A stretch of DNA of 64,000 bases, taken from positions 2,170,001 to 2,234,000 of the forward strand of contig NZ_JACHIW010000001.1 of NCBI RefSeq assembly GCF_014203395.1, given 5' to 3'. Each line of letters starts with the position of its first letter. Within the stretch, counting starts at the first letter, position 1. The stretch is from Saccharopolyspora phatthalungensis. GTDB lineage: Bacteria; Actinomycetota; Actinomycetes; Mycobacteriales; Pseudonocardiaceae. Below the pieces are notes generated by a model. It was given only the letters and a program-made list of their open reading frames with translations. It was not told where the DNA came from and did not search any database. The position numbers were made by a program, and so were the translations under genes. Positions 33,139 through 44,570 of the stretch are shown piece by piece.

Positions 33139-35367
33139 TCAGCTGCCGGTGGGTGCCGGGTCGGCGGCGTCCTCTGTGGACGCTTCGCCGCGCTTGACCG
33201 CCGAGAGCAGCAGTTGGGCGACGTCGACGACCTCGATCGACTCCGAGGCGATCTTCTCGCTCTGGCGCGCGGTCAGGCCGTCGGAGAGCATCACCTTGCA
33301 GAACGGGCAGCCGGTGGCGATCTTCGACGGTGCCGTGCCCAGCGCCTCGTCCACGCGCTCGACGTTGATGCGCTTGCCGATGCGTTCCTCCATCCACATC
33401 CGCGCGCCGCCAGCGCCGCAGCACATCGAGCGGTCCGCGTGCCGGGGCATTTCCCGGAATGTCGCGCCGGCGGCGCCGACCAGTTCCCGCGGCGGCGTGT
33501 AGACCTTGTTGTGCCGCCCCAGGTAGCACGGGTCGTGGTAGGTGACGTCCTCGGCGACCGGGGCGACCGGCACCAGCCGCTTCTCCCGCACGAGCTTGTT
33601 CAGCAGCTGGGTGTGGTGCACCACCTCGAAGTCGCCGCCCAGCTGCGAGTACTCGTTGGCCAGGCTGTTGAAGCAGTGCGCACAGGTCGCGACGATCTTG
33701 CGTTTGCCGCGCTCGCGGCCCTCGAACACCGAGTTGAGCACCTCGACGTTCTGCTGCGCCAGCATCTGGAAGATGAACTCGTTGCCCGCGCGCCGCGCCG
33801 GGTCGCCGGTGCAGGTCTCCTCCGGGCCGAGCACCGTGTAGCCGACCCCGGCCCGGTGCAGCAGCTCGGCCACCGCGCGGGTGGTCTTCTTCGCCCGGTC
33901 CTCGAACGCGCCCGCGCAGCCGACCCAGAACAGGTACTCCACGTCGTCGGCCAGCTCACCGTCGAACACCGGGACCTCGAAGTCCAGGCCCTCGGTCCAG
34001 GCCAGCCGGTCCTTGGCGTTCTGGCCCCACGGGTTGCCCTTGTTCTCCAGGTTCTTGAACATCCCGCCCAGCTCGGTCGGGAAGTTCGACTCGATCATCA
34101 CCTGGTAACGGCGCATGTCCACGATGTGGTCGACGTGCTCGATGTCCACCGGGCACTGCTCCACGCACGCCCCGCAGCTGGTGCACGACCACAGCACGTC
34201 GGGGTCGATGATGCCCATCTCTTCCGGGCCGCCGATCAGCGGCCGTTCGGCCTCGGCCAGCGCCAGCGCGTCGATCTTGGCCAGCCGGGCCTCGGCGTCG
34301 TCGCCGGTGATGCCGACTTCGTCGCCGGCCAGGTCCTTGCGGCCACCGGCCAGCAGGTACGGGGCCTTGGCGTAGGCATGCTCACGCAGCGAGGTGACCA
34401 GCAGCTTCGGCGACAGCGGCTTGCCGGTGTTCCAGGCCGGGCACTGCGACTGGCAGCGGCCGCACTCGGTGCAGGTGGTGAAGTCCAGCCAGCCCTTCCA
34501 GGAGAAGTCCTCGACCTTGCCCGCGCCGAAAACGTCGGTGTCGGGGTCGGCCTCCTCGAAGTCCAGCGGCTTGCCGCCGCTCATCATCGGCTTCACCGCG
34601 CCCAGCGCGACCCCGCCGTCGGCCTCGCGCTTGAAGTAGATGTTGAAGAACGCGGTGAACCGGTGCCAGGCCACGCCCATCGTGATGTTCGAGGCGATCA
34701 CGATCACCCAGATCATCGCGGACAGGATCTTGAACGTGGCGAACACCGACACCGCCGCGGTGCTGGCCGGCAGCACGCCGCCGATCGCGTAGGTGACCGG
34801 GGCCGCCCACACCGGTGCCTCGAACAGGCCCGAGGAGTACTTGAACGCGCGCAGGCCCATGATGCCCGCGCCCTCAAGCACCACCACGGCCTCCACGAAG
34901 TAGGCCTGCCAGAAGTTCGAGCCCTGGAAACGAGAGACCCGGCCCGCCCGGCGCGGGTGGTTGAGCTGGCGCACGCCGATCAGCCACAGCCCGCCCAGGA
35001 TCGTGGTCACCCCAAGGAACTCGACCAGCAGGTTCCACAACGACCACTCGCCCAGCAACGGGAAGTGAAACGGCGGGTAGAAGACCTCGAAATAGGCCTC
35101 CAGCACCGTCAGGCTCAGCCCGCCGAAACCGGCCATCACCAGCCAGTGCGCCACGCCGACGTGGCCCCACTTCAGCATCCGGGCATGGCCGAGGATCTCC
35201 TTGACCATGTTCCCGAAGCGGGCGCCGAACGGGCCCTTCCTGGTCGGGTCCGGTTGCCCGAGCCGGATGGACGACACCATCCGCCGGACGGTCCTGACGA
35301 CCAGCACCACCGCGACCACCGTCACGGCGAGACAGATCAGGCCCAGGACGAGCTGCAGGGCACCCAT
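33139..35367 (-). CDS. Membrane Fe-S oxidoreductase, EtfD/heterodisulfide-reductase-like, 742 aa
   Basis: The N-terminal about 270 residues carry five to six helices of a NarI/cytochrome-b-like module. Two 4Fe-4S motifs follow (CTECGRCQSQCP and CTSCGACVEQCP), then two CCG domains (VGCAGAFEDRAKKTTRA with CAHCFNSLANEY; RSMCCGAGGARMWMEERIG with GCPFCKVML). This matches the actinobacterial reductase that takes electrons from ETF and acyl-CoA dehydrogenases into the quinone pool (Rv0338c/EtfD type). ATG 35367 follows AGGAGG. It probably serves the FadE5-like enzyme at 10-12 kb, although unlinked. Confidence 0.9.
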   Translation of the reverse strand: MGALQLVLGLICLAVTVVAVVLVVRTVRRMVSSIRLGQPDPTRKGPFGARFGNMVKEILGHARMLKWGHVGVAHWLVMAGFGGLSLTVLEAYFEVFYPPFHFPLLGEWSLWNLLVEFLGVTTILGGLWLIGVRQLNHPRRAGRVSRFQGSNFWQAYFVEAVVVLEGAGIMGLRAFKYSSGLFEAPVWAAPVTYAIGGVLPASTAAVSVFATFKILSAMIWVIVIASNITMGVAWHRFTAFFNIYFKREADGGVALGAVKPMMSGGKPLDFEEADPDTDVFGAGKVEDFSWKGWLDFTTCTECGRCQSQCPAWNTGKPLSPKLLVTSLREHAYAKAPYLLAGGRKDLAGDEVGITGDDAEARLAKIDALALAEAERPLIGGPEEMGIIDPDVLWSCTSCGACVEQCPVDIEHVDHIVDMRRYQVMIESNFPTELGGMFKNLENKGNPWGQNAKDRLAWTEGLDFEVPVFDGELADDVEYLFWVGCAGAFEDRAKKTTRAVAELLHRAGVGYTVLGPEETCTGDPARRAGNEFIFQMLAQQNVEVLNSVFEGRERGKRKIVATCAHCFNSLANEYSQLGGDFEVVHHTQLLNKLVREKRLVPVAPVAEDVTYHDPCYLGRHNKVYTPPRELVGAAGATFREMPRHADRSMCCGAGGARMWMEERIGKRINVERVDEALGTAPSKIATGCPFCKVMLSDGLTARQSEKIASESIEVVDVAQLLLSAVKRGEASTEDAADPAPTGS

Positions 35368-35769
35368 GCTCGCGGCCTCCTGTTCGAGGGTTGTCCGTTT
35401 AGGGAGCGTACGCCCTGTTACCCGCTGGTAACTACGGGGGCTGGGCGCGCATATCGGGAACAGTCGGTGATTCTGCGAGACCGCTGGGCGAAAAACTAGT
35501 TGTGCACTTGTACAGTTTTTTCCGATATTGTCGGGTGTGCGAGGGGTTCGTCCGGCTTCGCGAGACGCGCGGTCGTTGCAGACGTTTCGGGAGTTGTTCC
35601 TGTTAAGCGTGTGCGGCGCGGCATCACGATTTCGCCGCGAGTCGGCCCCCGCGGATGTCGATCGCGGCAGACTTGCGGTCGACGGTGCGATTTTCGCCAC
35701 GTATTCGATCGAGCGAACGGGCGGTCCGGCTATGTCAATCACGTGGGGGCCGGAATTAGGGGGTTTGGC
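35368..35769. other. 402-bp divergent intergenic region
   Basis: It should contain promoters for the Fe-S reductase and the DUF1707 gene. An AT-rich tract with TTGTGC (35500-35505) and GATATT (35524-35529) at 18-bp spacing is a possible rightward sigma-70 promoter. The short similarity TGCACTTGT-CAG to a sequence at 21810 is probably chance. No gene is seen. Confidence 0.35.
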
Positions 35770-36213
35770 ATGACCGAATCGGACAGTGGATCGATGCGTG
35801 CGTCGGACGCGGACCGGGAGGCGATCGCGCAGCGGCTGCGGGCGGGGCTCGACGAAGGACGGCTCAGCATCGTCGAGTACGACGAGCGCCTGCGGCAGGC
35901 ATACGCATCGACGACGTTCAGTCAGCTGGAGCCGTTGGTCGCCGATCTGCCGGAGCCGGTGCCCGCGAAGCCGTCGGCGGAGACCGTCAAGCGCGAGCGC
36001 GATAAGCGCAAGGTGGTCAAGGAATGGCGGGACTGGGCGAGCGTCACCTTCATCCTGGTCGCGATCTGGGGTGTGACCTCGATCGCCTCCGGTGGGCCGC
36101 TCTTCTTCTGGCCGATGTTCCCGATGGGCATCTGGGCGGCGGTCAACCTCGCCTCGATGATCTCCGGTGGCGGCGGCCACAAGAAGTGCAAGGAATCCGA
36201 TTCGGATCACTAG
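35770..36213 (+). CDS. DUF1707 domain protein with 2TM region, 147 aa
   Basis: The N-terminus RASDADREAIAQRLRAGLDE, then GRLSIVEYDERLRQAYAS, is the DUF1707 (SHOCT-like) signature. A basic linker and two helices (FILVAIWGVTSIASGG, FWPMFPMGIWAAVNLASM) follow, with a charged His/Lys/Asp tail. DUF1707 proteins are abundant envelope-associated proteins of unknown role in actinobacteria. AGGGGG precedes the ATG. Confidence 0.88.
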   Translation: MTESDSGSMRASDADREAIAQRLRAGLDEGRLSIVEYDERLRQAYASTTFSQLEPLVADLPEPVPAKPSAETVKRERDKRKVVKEWRDWASVTFILVAIWGVTSIASGGPLFFWPMFPMGIWAAVNLASMISGGGGHKKCKESDSDH

Positions 36214-36290
36214 GAATGCCGCGTGCCGGCGTGGCAGGCTACCCATACCCAAACAACTAGGGCGGTCGTACAAGTTCCCTGGGAGGAAGC

Positions 36291-36614
36291 GTGGCGTACC
36301 TGCTGCTGGCGGTGGCGATCCTGAGCGAAGTGCTCGGCACGATCTCGCTCAAGCTCTCCGATGGCTTCAGCAAGACCGGCCCATCGATCCTGGTCGCGGT
36401 CGGCTACGTCGTGGCCTTCACCGCGCTCAGCGTCGTGCTCAAGCTCGGCCTGCCAGTTGGCGTCGTCTACGCGATCTGGGCCGGTGCCGGGGTGGCGCTG
36501 GTGGCGATCATCGGAGTGGTATTTCTCGGTGAGACGATCACCGCGGTCCAGGTCGGCGGGGTCGCGCTCATCATCGGCGGTGTCATCGCACTGGAACTGG
36601 GAGGCACGCATTGA
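36291..36614 (+). CDS. Small multidrug resistance (SMR/EmrE-type) transporter
   Basis: The 107-aa protein has four helices. The essential membrane Glu is in helix 1 (MAYLLLAVAILSEVLGTISL) and the helix-2/3 sequence GVVYAIWAGAGVA is typical of EmrE/QacE. It exchanges protons for cationic drugs as a dimer. GGGAGG precedes the GTG start. Its stop overlaps the TetR gene's TTG start (TTGA), so pump and regulator form an operon. Confidence 0.94.
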   Translation: MAYLLLAVAILSEVLGTISLKLSDGFSKTGPSILVAVGYVVAFTALSVVLKLGLPVGVVYAIWAGAGVALVAIIGVVFLGETITAVQVGGVALIIGGVIALELGGTH

Positions 36615-37231
36615 TCGCTGCGCACCACAGATTCGATGACGCGGAGACCGACGGCCGCCGGGCCAAGGGCGAACGCCGCCGCCGCGCGATCATCGACGCG
36701 ACGCTGCGGGTCGTGGCCCGCGACGGCGTGGGTGCGGTCAGCCACCGCAACATCGCCCGCGAGGCCGAGGTGCCGCCGGCGTCGATCGCCTACTACTTCG
36801 CGGGCATCGACGACCTGCTGGTGGCCACGCTGCTGGAGAGCTGCGAGACGCTGATCTCCGAGATGAACCGGTTGCGCGAGCGGGTCCAGGAGAAACGCGA
36901 ATGGCCCCGGGCCGTCGCCGAGCTGCTGGCCGGAATGGTGCGCGAACACCGCGAACGCACCATCGGCGAGTACGAGCTGTACCTGCTGGCGTCCCGGCGC
37001 CCCGCGCTGCGGTCGGCCGCCCGCCGCTGGATCGAGGTCGCCGCCAGCTACATCACCGATGGCCAGGGCGGCGACCAGCCGGTGACTCGCGCGCTGTTCG
37101 CGGCGATCGACGGGCTGCTCATCCAGGCCCTCATCGCCGACGAGCCGCCCACCGCCGACGACTTCGAACCGACATTGCGCTTCCTCATGCAGCCGGTGGA
37201 GTACCTGCGGGGCAGCGGCGCTGTCGACTGA
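36611..37231 (+). CDS. TetR-family regulator of the SMR pump
   Basis: The 206-aa protein has a TetR HTH: RRRAIIDATLRVVARDGVGA, then VSHRNIAREAEVPPASIAYYF. An all-helical ligand domain follows. TTG at 36611 overlaps the pump's stop codon. The co-transcribed pump is the obvious target and cationic drugs the probable ligands, but I see no clear palindrome before the pump gene. Confidence 0.92.
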   Translation: MIAAHHRFDDAETDGRRAKGERRRRAIIDATLRVVARDGVGAVSHRNIAREAEVPPASIAYYFAGIDDLLVATLLESCETLISEMNRLRERVQEKREWPRAVAELLAGMVREHRERTIGEYELYLLASRRPALRSAARRWIEVAASYITDGQGGDQPVTRALFAAIDGLLIQALIADEPPTADDFEPTLRFLMQPVEYLRGSGAVD

Positions 37232-37313
37232 TCGAGGGCTATCGGTCCGTCAAGGTGTACCCAGACCGGTATCCAGGCGTAGCTTCGGCCGCGATCAGGT
37301 TCTGGGGGTGACG

Positions 37314-38129
37314 ATGGCTCGAACGATACTCATCGCGGCCGTGCTGCTACTGATCAGTGGCGCGGCGCTGCGCTGCGAGTCAGGTGGGTCGAAGGGCGGC
37401 GGTTCCGGAGACGGGACGGGCGGCGGCGAACAGCGCACGAGCCAGGTTGCCGGGATCGCCAACATCAGGCTGCTTCCCGGCAGCGGCGGTGTGACGGTCC
37501 GCCACGCGCCGGGCGGTGGCGGCCAGGTGGAGCAGCGCGTGCAGCGCTGGGACGGGGCGCCGCCGCCGCCCGGCGACCAGCTGTACCACCGGGTTGAGGG
37601 CAAAACCCTCGTGCTGGACACCGATTGCGGCCAGAACTGCAGCGTCGACTTCGACGTCACGCTGCCGGATCAGGTCGCGATCACCGGTGAGCTCGGGGCC
37701 GGCTCCCTCGACGTGACCGGCATGGCGTCGGTCCGGGCGGAGGTTGGATCCGGCTCGGTTGACGTGCGTCAGATTGACGGGCCGCTCGACGTGCGCACCG
37801 GCTCCGGAGGCGTGCGGCTCGACGACCTCGGCGGCACGGTGGCCGTCGAAACCAGCAGCGGCGGCATCGAGGGGCGCAACCTCCGCGGCGGTGAAGTCAC
37901 AGCGAAGACCGGCTCCGGGCAAATCGAGCTGGGTTTGCTCGCTCCCGGATCGGTCCAGGCGGACTCCGGCAGCGGCGGCATCGAGCTAGTGGTCCCGCAG
38001 AACACCTATCGGGTCGAAGTCGAGACCGGCGTCGGCGAGTCGCGAATCGACGTGCCGCAGGACCCGAGCTCGCCGCGCCGACTCAGGCTTTCCACTGGCG
38101 TCGGGAGCATCGAGGTCCGCGCGGGCTGA
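37314..38129 (+). CDS. Exported DUF4097-type beta-helix protein, paralogue 1
   Basis: ATG 37314 (GGGGGTGACG upstream) starts MARTILIAAVLLLISGAALR, a signal peptide followed by a Gly-rich linker. A cysteine pair sits in TDCGQNCSVDFDVTLP, then about six short beta-helix turns of the form SGSVDVRQIDGPLDVRTGSG. This is the DUF4097 putative-adhesin pattern. A Cys follows the signal helix but Arg at -1 makes a lipobox unlikely. It is closely related to the protein at 39038-39877, with a macrodomain gene between. Confidence 0.85.
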   Translation: MARTILIAAVLLLISGAALRCESGGSKGGGSGDGTGGGEQRTSQVAGIANIRLLPGSGGVTVRHAPGGGGQVEQRVQRWDGAPPPPGDQLYHRVEGKTLVLDTDCGQNCSVDFDVTLPDQVAITGELGAGSLDVTGMASVRAEVGSGSVDVRQIDGPLDVRTGSGGVRLDDLGGTVAVETSSGGIEGRNLRGGEVTAKTGSGQIELGLLAPGSVQADSGSGGIELVVPQNTYRVEVETGVGESRIDVPQDPSSPRRLRLSTGVGSIEVRAG

Positions 38130-38243
38130 GGCCCTCTTGTCCTACGCAGCGGTCCGGGGAGACGGAACCCCAGACGCCTACTTGACGCGTGCGCATCCGG
38201 GGCACAACAAGCGGGGTTCGCGGCGTGGGGGCACACTCCCCGC

Positions 38244-38762
38244 ATGCGGGTCGTGCTGATCCAGGGCGACATCACCGAGCAGGATGTCGACGCCGTCGTG
38301 AACGCGGCGAACTCCTCGCTGCTGGGTGGAGGCGGCGTCGACGGCGCGATCCATCGGCGCGGCGGACCGGCGATCCTCCAGGAATGCCGGCTGATCCGGG
38401 CCGGCGCGTACCCCGACGGGCTGCCGACCGGGCAGGCGGTGGCGACCACCGCCGGTAAACTCCCGGCCCGCTGGGTGATCCACACCGTCGGGCCCACCTA
38501 CGCCGCCGCCGAGGACCGGTCCGCGCTGCTGGCGTCCTGCTTCCGGGAATCCCTGTGGATCGCCGACGAACTCGGCGCGAAGGTGGTCGCTTTCCCCGCG
38601 ATCTCTACCGGCATCTACCGGTACCCGCTCGACGAGGCGGCGCGGATCGCCATGCGCACCGTGCGCGAAACCCCGACCGATGTCGACGAGGTGCGTTTCG
38701 TGCTCTTCGACGCGAAGTCCCTCGCCGCCTTCGAAGCCGCCTACGACGACGTCTTCGGATAG
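38244..38762 (+). CDS. Macrodomain protein (O-acetyl-ADP-ribose deacetylase type)
   Basis: At 172 aa this is a full-length MacroD/YmdB-like domain: QGDITEQDVDAVVNAANSSL, LGGGGVDGAIHRRGG, RWVIHTVGP and FPAISTGIYRYPLDEAA. The Asn-Ala-Ala-Asn and GGGGVDGAI loops bind ADP-ribose and the distal phosphate. It removes ADP-ribose esters from O-acetyl-ADP-ribose or from proteins. It sits between two DUF4097 genes on the same strand, 114 bp after the first. Confidence 0.94.
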   Translation: MRVVLIQGDITEQDVDAVVNAANSSLLGGGGVDGAIHRRGGPAILQECRLIRAGAYPDGLPTGQAVATTAGKLPARWVIHTVGPTYAAAEDRSALLASCFRESLWIADELGAKVVAFPAISTGIYRYPLDEAARIAMRTVRETPTDVDEVRFVLFDAKSLAAFEAAYDDVFG

Positions 38763-39037
38763 CACAATGATCCAAAGTGGACAGACGGCGAGGCGGGCAC
38801 GCAGGCCCGAGTCGCCCGAGAGTTCTCCAACGTGTTCGCCGCACCCGATGGCAAGCCGGCCGAACGCGCGGTTGATCCGGCTCACCAAGCGGGTCGTGTC
38901 GCCGGATGGGGGAAAGTCGAAGGTCGCTAACGCCCCGGGGAAGATTCCGGGGTGTTTCGGGGGTGTCCCTGAGGTCCGGCCCAGGCGCGGTGCGTAATTT
39001 CGTTCGCGCGAACAGTCGGAAACAGGGGGATCACGCG

Positions 39038-39877
39038 ATGGTTCGGGTGGGACTCGCGGTGGGCGGGGCGGCGCTGGTGCTGATCGGGGGAGCGGCACTG
39101 ACCTGGGGGCCGCTGGGATCGGCCGAAGAACGCACCACCGCGTTGGACGGGATCGACCGCATCGAACTCGCCAGCGGCTCCGGCGACGTCGAAGTGAGCT
39201 ACGCGCCCGGCGCCCGTGGCGAGATCGTGCAACGGGTGCACCGCTGGGCAGGCGCGTTCTGGGGCGCCGACAAGGTCGAGCACCGGGTCGAGGGCGGCGC
39301 GCTCGTGCTGGCCACCGACTGCGGCTGGAACTGCAGCGTCGACTACCGGATCACGCTGCCGGCCCCGGTGCCGATCCGCGGCAATCTCGACTCCGGTTCG
39401 CTGCACGTGGTCGGGATGCGGTCGGTGCAGGCCGAGGTCGGCTCCGGCTCGGTCGACGTGAGTGAGATCGGTGGCGCGGTCGACGTGCGCACCGGTTCCG
39501 GCTCGGTGTCGGTGCGCCGGGTCGACGGTCAGGTCGACGCCCACACCGGCTCCGGGGAGATCACCCTGGCCGATATCGGCGGCAAGGTCGGGGCTGAGAC
39601 CGGTAGCGGCGACATCGAAGGGCGTGGGCTGCGCGGGGCGGACATCGTCGCGAAGACCAATTCCGGCAGCGCCCGGTTGGGACTCGCCGGGCCGCAGTCC
39701 GCTGACGTGTCCACCGACAGCGGCCAGATCGAGCTGACCGTGCCCAACGACCGCTACCGCGTCGACACCGACACCGGCAGCGGCGACATCGACATCGAGG
39801 TGGCGCAGGACCCGAGCGCGCCGAAGCGGCTGATGTTGTCCAGCGGCAGCGGCGACATCGTCGTCCGGCAGTCCTGA
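39038..39877 (+). CDS. Exported DUF4097-type beta-helix protein, paralogue 2
   Basis: ATG 39038 follows AGGGGGATC and encodes MVRVGLAVGGAALVLIGGAA, an uncleaved or cleaved signal helix. The body repeats SGSxxV-type beta-helix turns about eight times (GSGSVDVSEIGGAVDVRTGS, TGSGSVSVRRVDGQVDAHTG) and has the same Cys pair context TDCGWNCSVDYRITLP as paralogue 1. The two share order and length (about 272-279 aa), so they arose by duplication around the macrodomain gene. A perfect palindrome GTTCGCGCGAAC lies at 39002. Confidence 0.85.
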   Translation: MVRVGLAVGGAALVLIGGAALTWGPLGSAEERTTALDGIDRIELASGSGDVEVSYAPGARGEIVQRVHRWAGAFWGADKVEHRVEGGALVLATDCGWNCSVDYRITLPAPVPIRGNLDSGSLHVVGMRSVQAEVGSGSVDVSEIGGAVDVRTGSGSVSVRRVDGQVDAHTGSGEITLADIGGKVGAETGSGDIEGRGLRGADIVAKTNSGSARLGLAGPQSADVSTDSGQIELTVPNDRYRVDTDTGSGDIDIEVAQDPSAPKRLMLSSGSGDIVVRQS

Positions 39878-40069
39878 ACGTCCGGGTCGGCATGTCGACA
39901 AGGCGATGTGCCGACCCGCAGCCGAAGGCGCGGTCGCGCCGATGCCGACCGAAGCCGCTGAATCAGCCTCGCCGGTGTCGGCCATGCTGAGATCGGCAAT
40001 GTCGGCCACATCACTTCATGTCCGGCCGGGGAACTCCCGCCCCTGGTCAGCCGTTGAGTCGGCAGAAAG

Positions 40070-40090
40070 ATTGAGCGGGTCGCGCTCAAC
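40070..40090. promoter_or_regulatory. HAIR-like element 1 upstream of dnaK
   Basis: ATTGAGC-N7-GCTCAAC matches the HspR-associated inverted repeat (CTTGAGT-N7-ACTCAAG) at spacing and at most half-site positions. It lies just upstream of the probable -35 box (TTGACG, 40096-40101). Confidence 0.65.
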
Positions 40091-40124
40091 CCCGTTTGAC
40101 GTTGGTGTCGCGCGGTGGGTAAAA

Positions 40125-40145
40125 CTTGAGTGAGCAAGGCTCAAG
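40125..40145. promoter_or_regulatory. HAIR element 2 overlapping the dnaK promoter
   Basis: CTTGAGT-N7-GCTCAAG differs from the HAIR consensus at one position. It abuts a plausible -10 (TAAAAC, 40120-40125; 18-bp spacer from TTGACG), so bound HspR would block RNA polymerase. It lies 53 bp before the dnaK start. Confidence 0.88.
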
Positions 40146-40197
40146 GGCTCGGGATGGCGCTTGGGCGGACAGGTAATCAAGTCGGGAGGAATCCAGC

Positions 40198-42071
<1,874 letters not shown>

Positions 42072-42075
<4 letters not shown>

Positions 42076-42806
42076 CCGCGGACAGGCCGGAAATGTCGCG
42101 CAACGAAGGCGAGCAGGAACCCGTGGTGGTCCGGGATCGGCGGCGCATCGACCCCGTGACCGGCCAGCGCCGGGTGCCTGCTTCGAACGGAGAAGGGGCG
42201 CAGGTGGCCGAAAGCATGTCCGGCACCCTTGACGAGGAGATCGTCAAGGCCGCCGAGCAGGAGACCGCGCAGCAGGCGTCCGGGCAACCCGGAGCCGAGG
42301 AGGCGGCGGGCGAATCGACCGGGCTGCAACAGCAGGTCGACGAGCTCACCGCCGACCTCAAGCGGGTCACCGCGGAGTACGCGAACTACCGCAAGCGGGT
42401 GGAACGCGACCGCGAAGCCGTGATCGCCGGCGCGAAGGCGTCGGTGGCCGGTGACCTGCTGACGGTGCTCGACGATCTTGAGCGCGCCGAGGCCCACGGC
42501 GACCTCAACGGCGCGTTCAAGGCCGTGGCCGACAAGCTGGTCGCGACGCTGAACTCCGCGGGGCTGGAGTCGTTCGGCCGGGAAGGCGACGAGTTCGACC
42601 CGTCGGTGCACGAGGCGGTGCAGCACAGCACCTCCCCGGACGTGAGCGGTCCGACCGTGACGACCGTGCTGCGCCGCGGCTACCGGTTCGCCGACCGGGT
42701 GCTGCGACCGGCGATGGTGGCGGTGACCGATCACGAGCCGGCCGCCGAGCCTGTCGCTGGGCAGCAAGCCAAAGCGGCCGACGAGAATCAAGCCGAGCAG
42801 GGTTGA
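42072..42806 (+). CDS. grpE: Nucleotide exchange factor GrpE
   Basis: At 244 aa it has a long acidic N-terminal extension, a central coiled coil ([30 protein letters not shown]) and the beta-wing head with [10 protein letters not shown] and [18 protein letters not shown]. It releases ADP from DnaK. GTG 42072 overlaps the dnaK stop (GTGA). The N-terminal extension of about 85 residues is long compared with E. coli GrpE but usual in actinobacteria. Confidence 0.97.
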
Positions 42807-42831
42807 TCAGGAACGGAGGGAGGGGCGTCCG

Positions 42832-43998
42832 GTGAGCGCCAGGGAATGGCTTGACAAGGATTTCTACGCCGAGCTGGGCGTCTCCTCCACGGCCTCGGCC
42901 GACGAGATCAAGAAGGCGTACCGGAAGCTGGCCCGGGAGAACCACCCGGACGCCAACCCCGGCAACGCCCGGGCCGAAGCGAAGTTCAAGGCCGTCTCCG
43001 AGGCCTACGGAGTGCTCTCCGATTCGGACAAGCGCAAGCAATACGACGAGGCCCGGAAGCTGTTCGGCTCCGGCGGTTTCGGCGGTGGTCAGGGCGGCTT
43101 CGGGGGTTTCGGCGGCCCCGGCGGCGGCTTCGACCTCGGCGACCTCTTCGGCGGAGCGCAGGGCGGCAGCGGCGGGCTCGGCGACCTCTTCGGCGGGCTC
43201 TTCGGCAACCGCCGACCCGGTCCGACCACGGCGAATCGGCCGCGGCGCGGCGCCGACGTGGAGACCGAGGTGCGCATCGACTTCGCCGAGGCGGTGCGCG
43301 GGGCAACGGTGCCGCTGCGGCTGTCCAGCCCGGTGAGCTGTCCGACCTGCCACGGTTCGGGTGCCAAACCGGGTACCCGGCCCCGCGCGTGCGCCACCTG
43401 CTCCGGTTCCGGGCTGGTGACCCGCAACCAGGGCGCGTTCGCGTTCAGTGAGCCGTGCCCGGACTGCCGGGGCCGCGGCCAGCTCATCGACGACCCGTGC
43501 CCGGACTGCCGCGGCGAAGGGGTCAGCACCCGCAGCCGCACGCTGACGGTGCGGATCCCGGCCGGGGTGTCCGACGGGCAGCGGATCAGGTTGGCGGGCC
43601 AGGGCGAACCGGGTCGGCAGGGTGCCACCGCCGGCGACCTGTACGTGGTGGTGCACGTCAGTTCGCACCGGGTGTTCGGACGTTCCGGCGATGACCTGAC
43701 GATCACCGTGCCGGTCACCTTCCCCGAACTCGCGCTGGGCACTACGTTGACCGTGCCGACCCTGGACGGGAAGGTTTCGCTGAAGGTCCCGGCCGGGACC
43801 GGCAGCGGCCGCACCTTCCGGGTGCGCGGCAAGGGCGTGGGCAAGAAGGACGGCAGCAGTGGTGATCTCCTGGTCACGCTCCAGGTCGCGGTTCCGTCCA
43901 AGTTGGACGAAAAAGCGGCCGAGGCGCTGGCGGACTACGCGAAGGCGACCGCCGACCACGATCCGCGTCGCGACCTGAACGAGTTGCTCGGGAGGTAG
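42832..43998 (+). CDS. dnaJ: Chaperone DnaJ (Hsp40)
   Basis: The 388-aa type-I J protein has a J domain with HPD in [10 protein letters not shown], a long Gly/Phe region and four zinc repeats ([32 protein letters not shown]). The C-terminal peptide-binding domains follow. It delivers clients to DnaK and stimulates its ATPase. GTG at 42832 follows a GGAGGGAGGGG run. Confidence 0.98.
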   Translation: MSAREWLDKDFYAELGVSSTASADEIKKAYRKLARENHPDANPGNARAEAKFKAVSEAYGVLSDSDKRKQYDEARKLFGSGGFGGGQGGFGGFGGPGGGFDLGDLFGGAQGGSGGLGDLFGGLFGNRRPGPTTANRPRRGADVETEVRIDFAEAVRGATVPLRLSSPVSCPTCHGSGAKPGTRPRACATCSGSGLVTRNQGAFAFSEPCPDCRGRGQLIDDPCPDCRGEGVSTRSRTLTVRIPAGVSDGQRIRLAGQGEPGRQGATAGDLYVVVHVSSHRVFGRSGDDLTITVPVTFPELALGTTLTVPTLDGKVSLKVPAGTGSGRTFRVRGKGVGKKDGSSGDLLVTLQVAVPSKLDEKAAEALADYAKATADHDPRRDLNELLGR

Positions 43999-44000
43999 TC

Positions 44001-44450
44001 ATGGCCGGTCGCCCCAATCCGGGCTTCGGGTTCCCGCCGGGGGCCAACGAGGACACGCCGATGTTCGTGATCTCGGTGGCCGCGCAGCTGTCCGGGCTGC
44101 ACGCGCAGACCCTGCGCAGCTACGACCGGTTGGGCCTGGTCTCGCCCGGACGCACCCCTGCGGGTGGCCGCCGCTACTCCCTGCGCGATATCGCCCTGCT
44201 GCGCGAGGTGCAGCGCCTTTCCCAGGAGGAGGGCGTCAACCTGGCGGGCATCAAGCGGATCATCGACCTGGAGAACGAGGTCGACGTCCTGCGCGCCCAG
44301 GTCCAGGAACTGGCCGAGGAGGTGGCGGCCGCCCACGCCGCTGCTGAGCAGGCGGCGGCCCAGGTGCACGCCTCCTACCGCCGTGATCTGGTCCCGATTC
44401 GGCAGGAAACGGCCCTGGTCGTCTGGAAACCAGACCGCAAACGCCGCTAG
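44001..44450 (+). CDS. hspR: Heat-shock repressor HspR (MerR family)
   Basis: At 149 aa its MerR-type winged HTH reads FVISVAAQLSGLHAQTLRSY, then DRLGLVSPGRTPAGGRRYSL. A coiled-coil segment follows (IIDLENEVDVLRAQVQELAE) and a Lys/Arg-rich end. HspR binds HAIR boxes with DnaK as co-repressor; such boxes are present before dnaK and clpB here, so it likely represses both. It starts 2 bp after dnaJ. Confidence 0.96.
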   Translation: MAGRPNPGFGFPPGANEDTPMFVISVAAQLSGLHAQTLRSYDRLGLVSPGRTPAGGRRYSLRDIALLREVQRLSQEEGVNLAGIKRIIDLENEVDVLRAQVQELAEEVAAAHAAAEQAAAQVHASYRRDLVPIRQETALVVWKPDRKRR

Positions 44451-44519
44451 TGCCGCCGGGAGCGCTGGTTTCGTCGGCGCCCCGATCATCCGGGACCGCT
44501 ACGGACGACGCCGATGGCC

Positions 44520-44556
44520 GAGGGTTCCGCTTGGCGCAACAAGTTTGGGAACCCTC
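44520..44556. terminator. Hairpin between hspR and the flavohaemoglobin gene
   Basis: The arms GAGGGTTCC (44520-44528) and GGAACCCTC (44548-44556) pair perfectly, with an inner CTTG/CAAG. Three copies of AGTCCAA follow (44557, 44564, 44573), the last within the end of the convergent gene. It probably terminates both convergent units. Confidence 0.7.
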
Positions 44557-44570
44557 AGTCCAAAGTCCAA

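Noticed and set aside
33043..35499. 818-codon open frame antisense to the Fe-S reductase gene
   Set aside because: It is a high-GC shadow: His/Val/Asp/Arg-rich composition with no domain, while the opposite strand holds clear Fe-S and CCG motifs and a ribosome-binding site.
40021..40197. CIRCE element for HrcA control of dnaK
   Set aside because: No TTAGCACTC-N9-GAGTGCTAA-like sequence; the inverted repeats fit HAIR and an hspR gene is in the operon.
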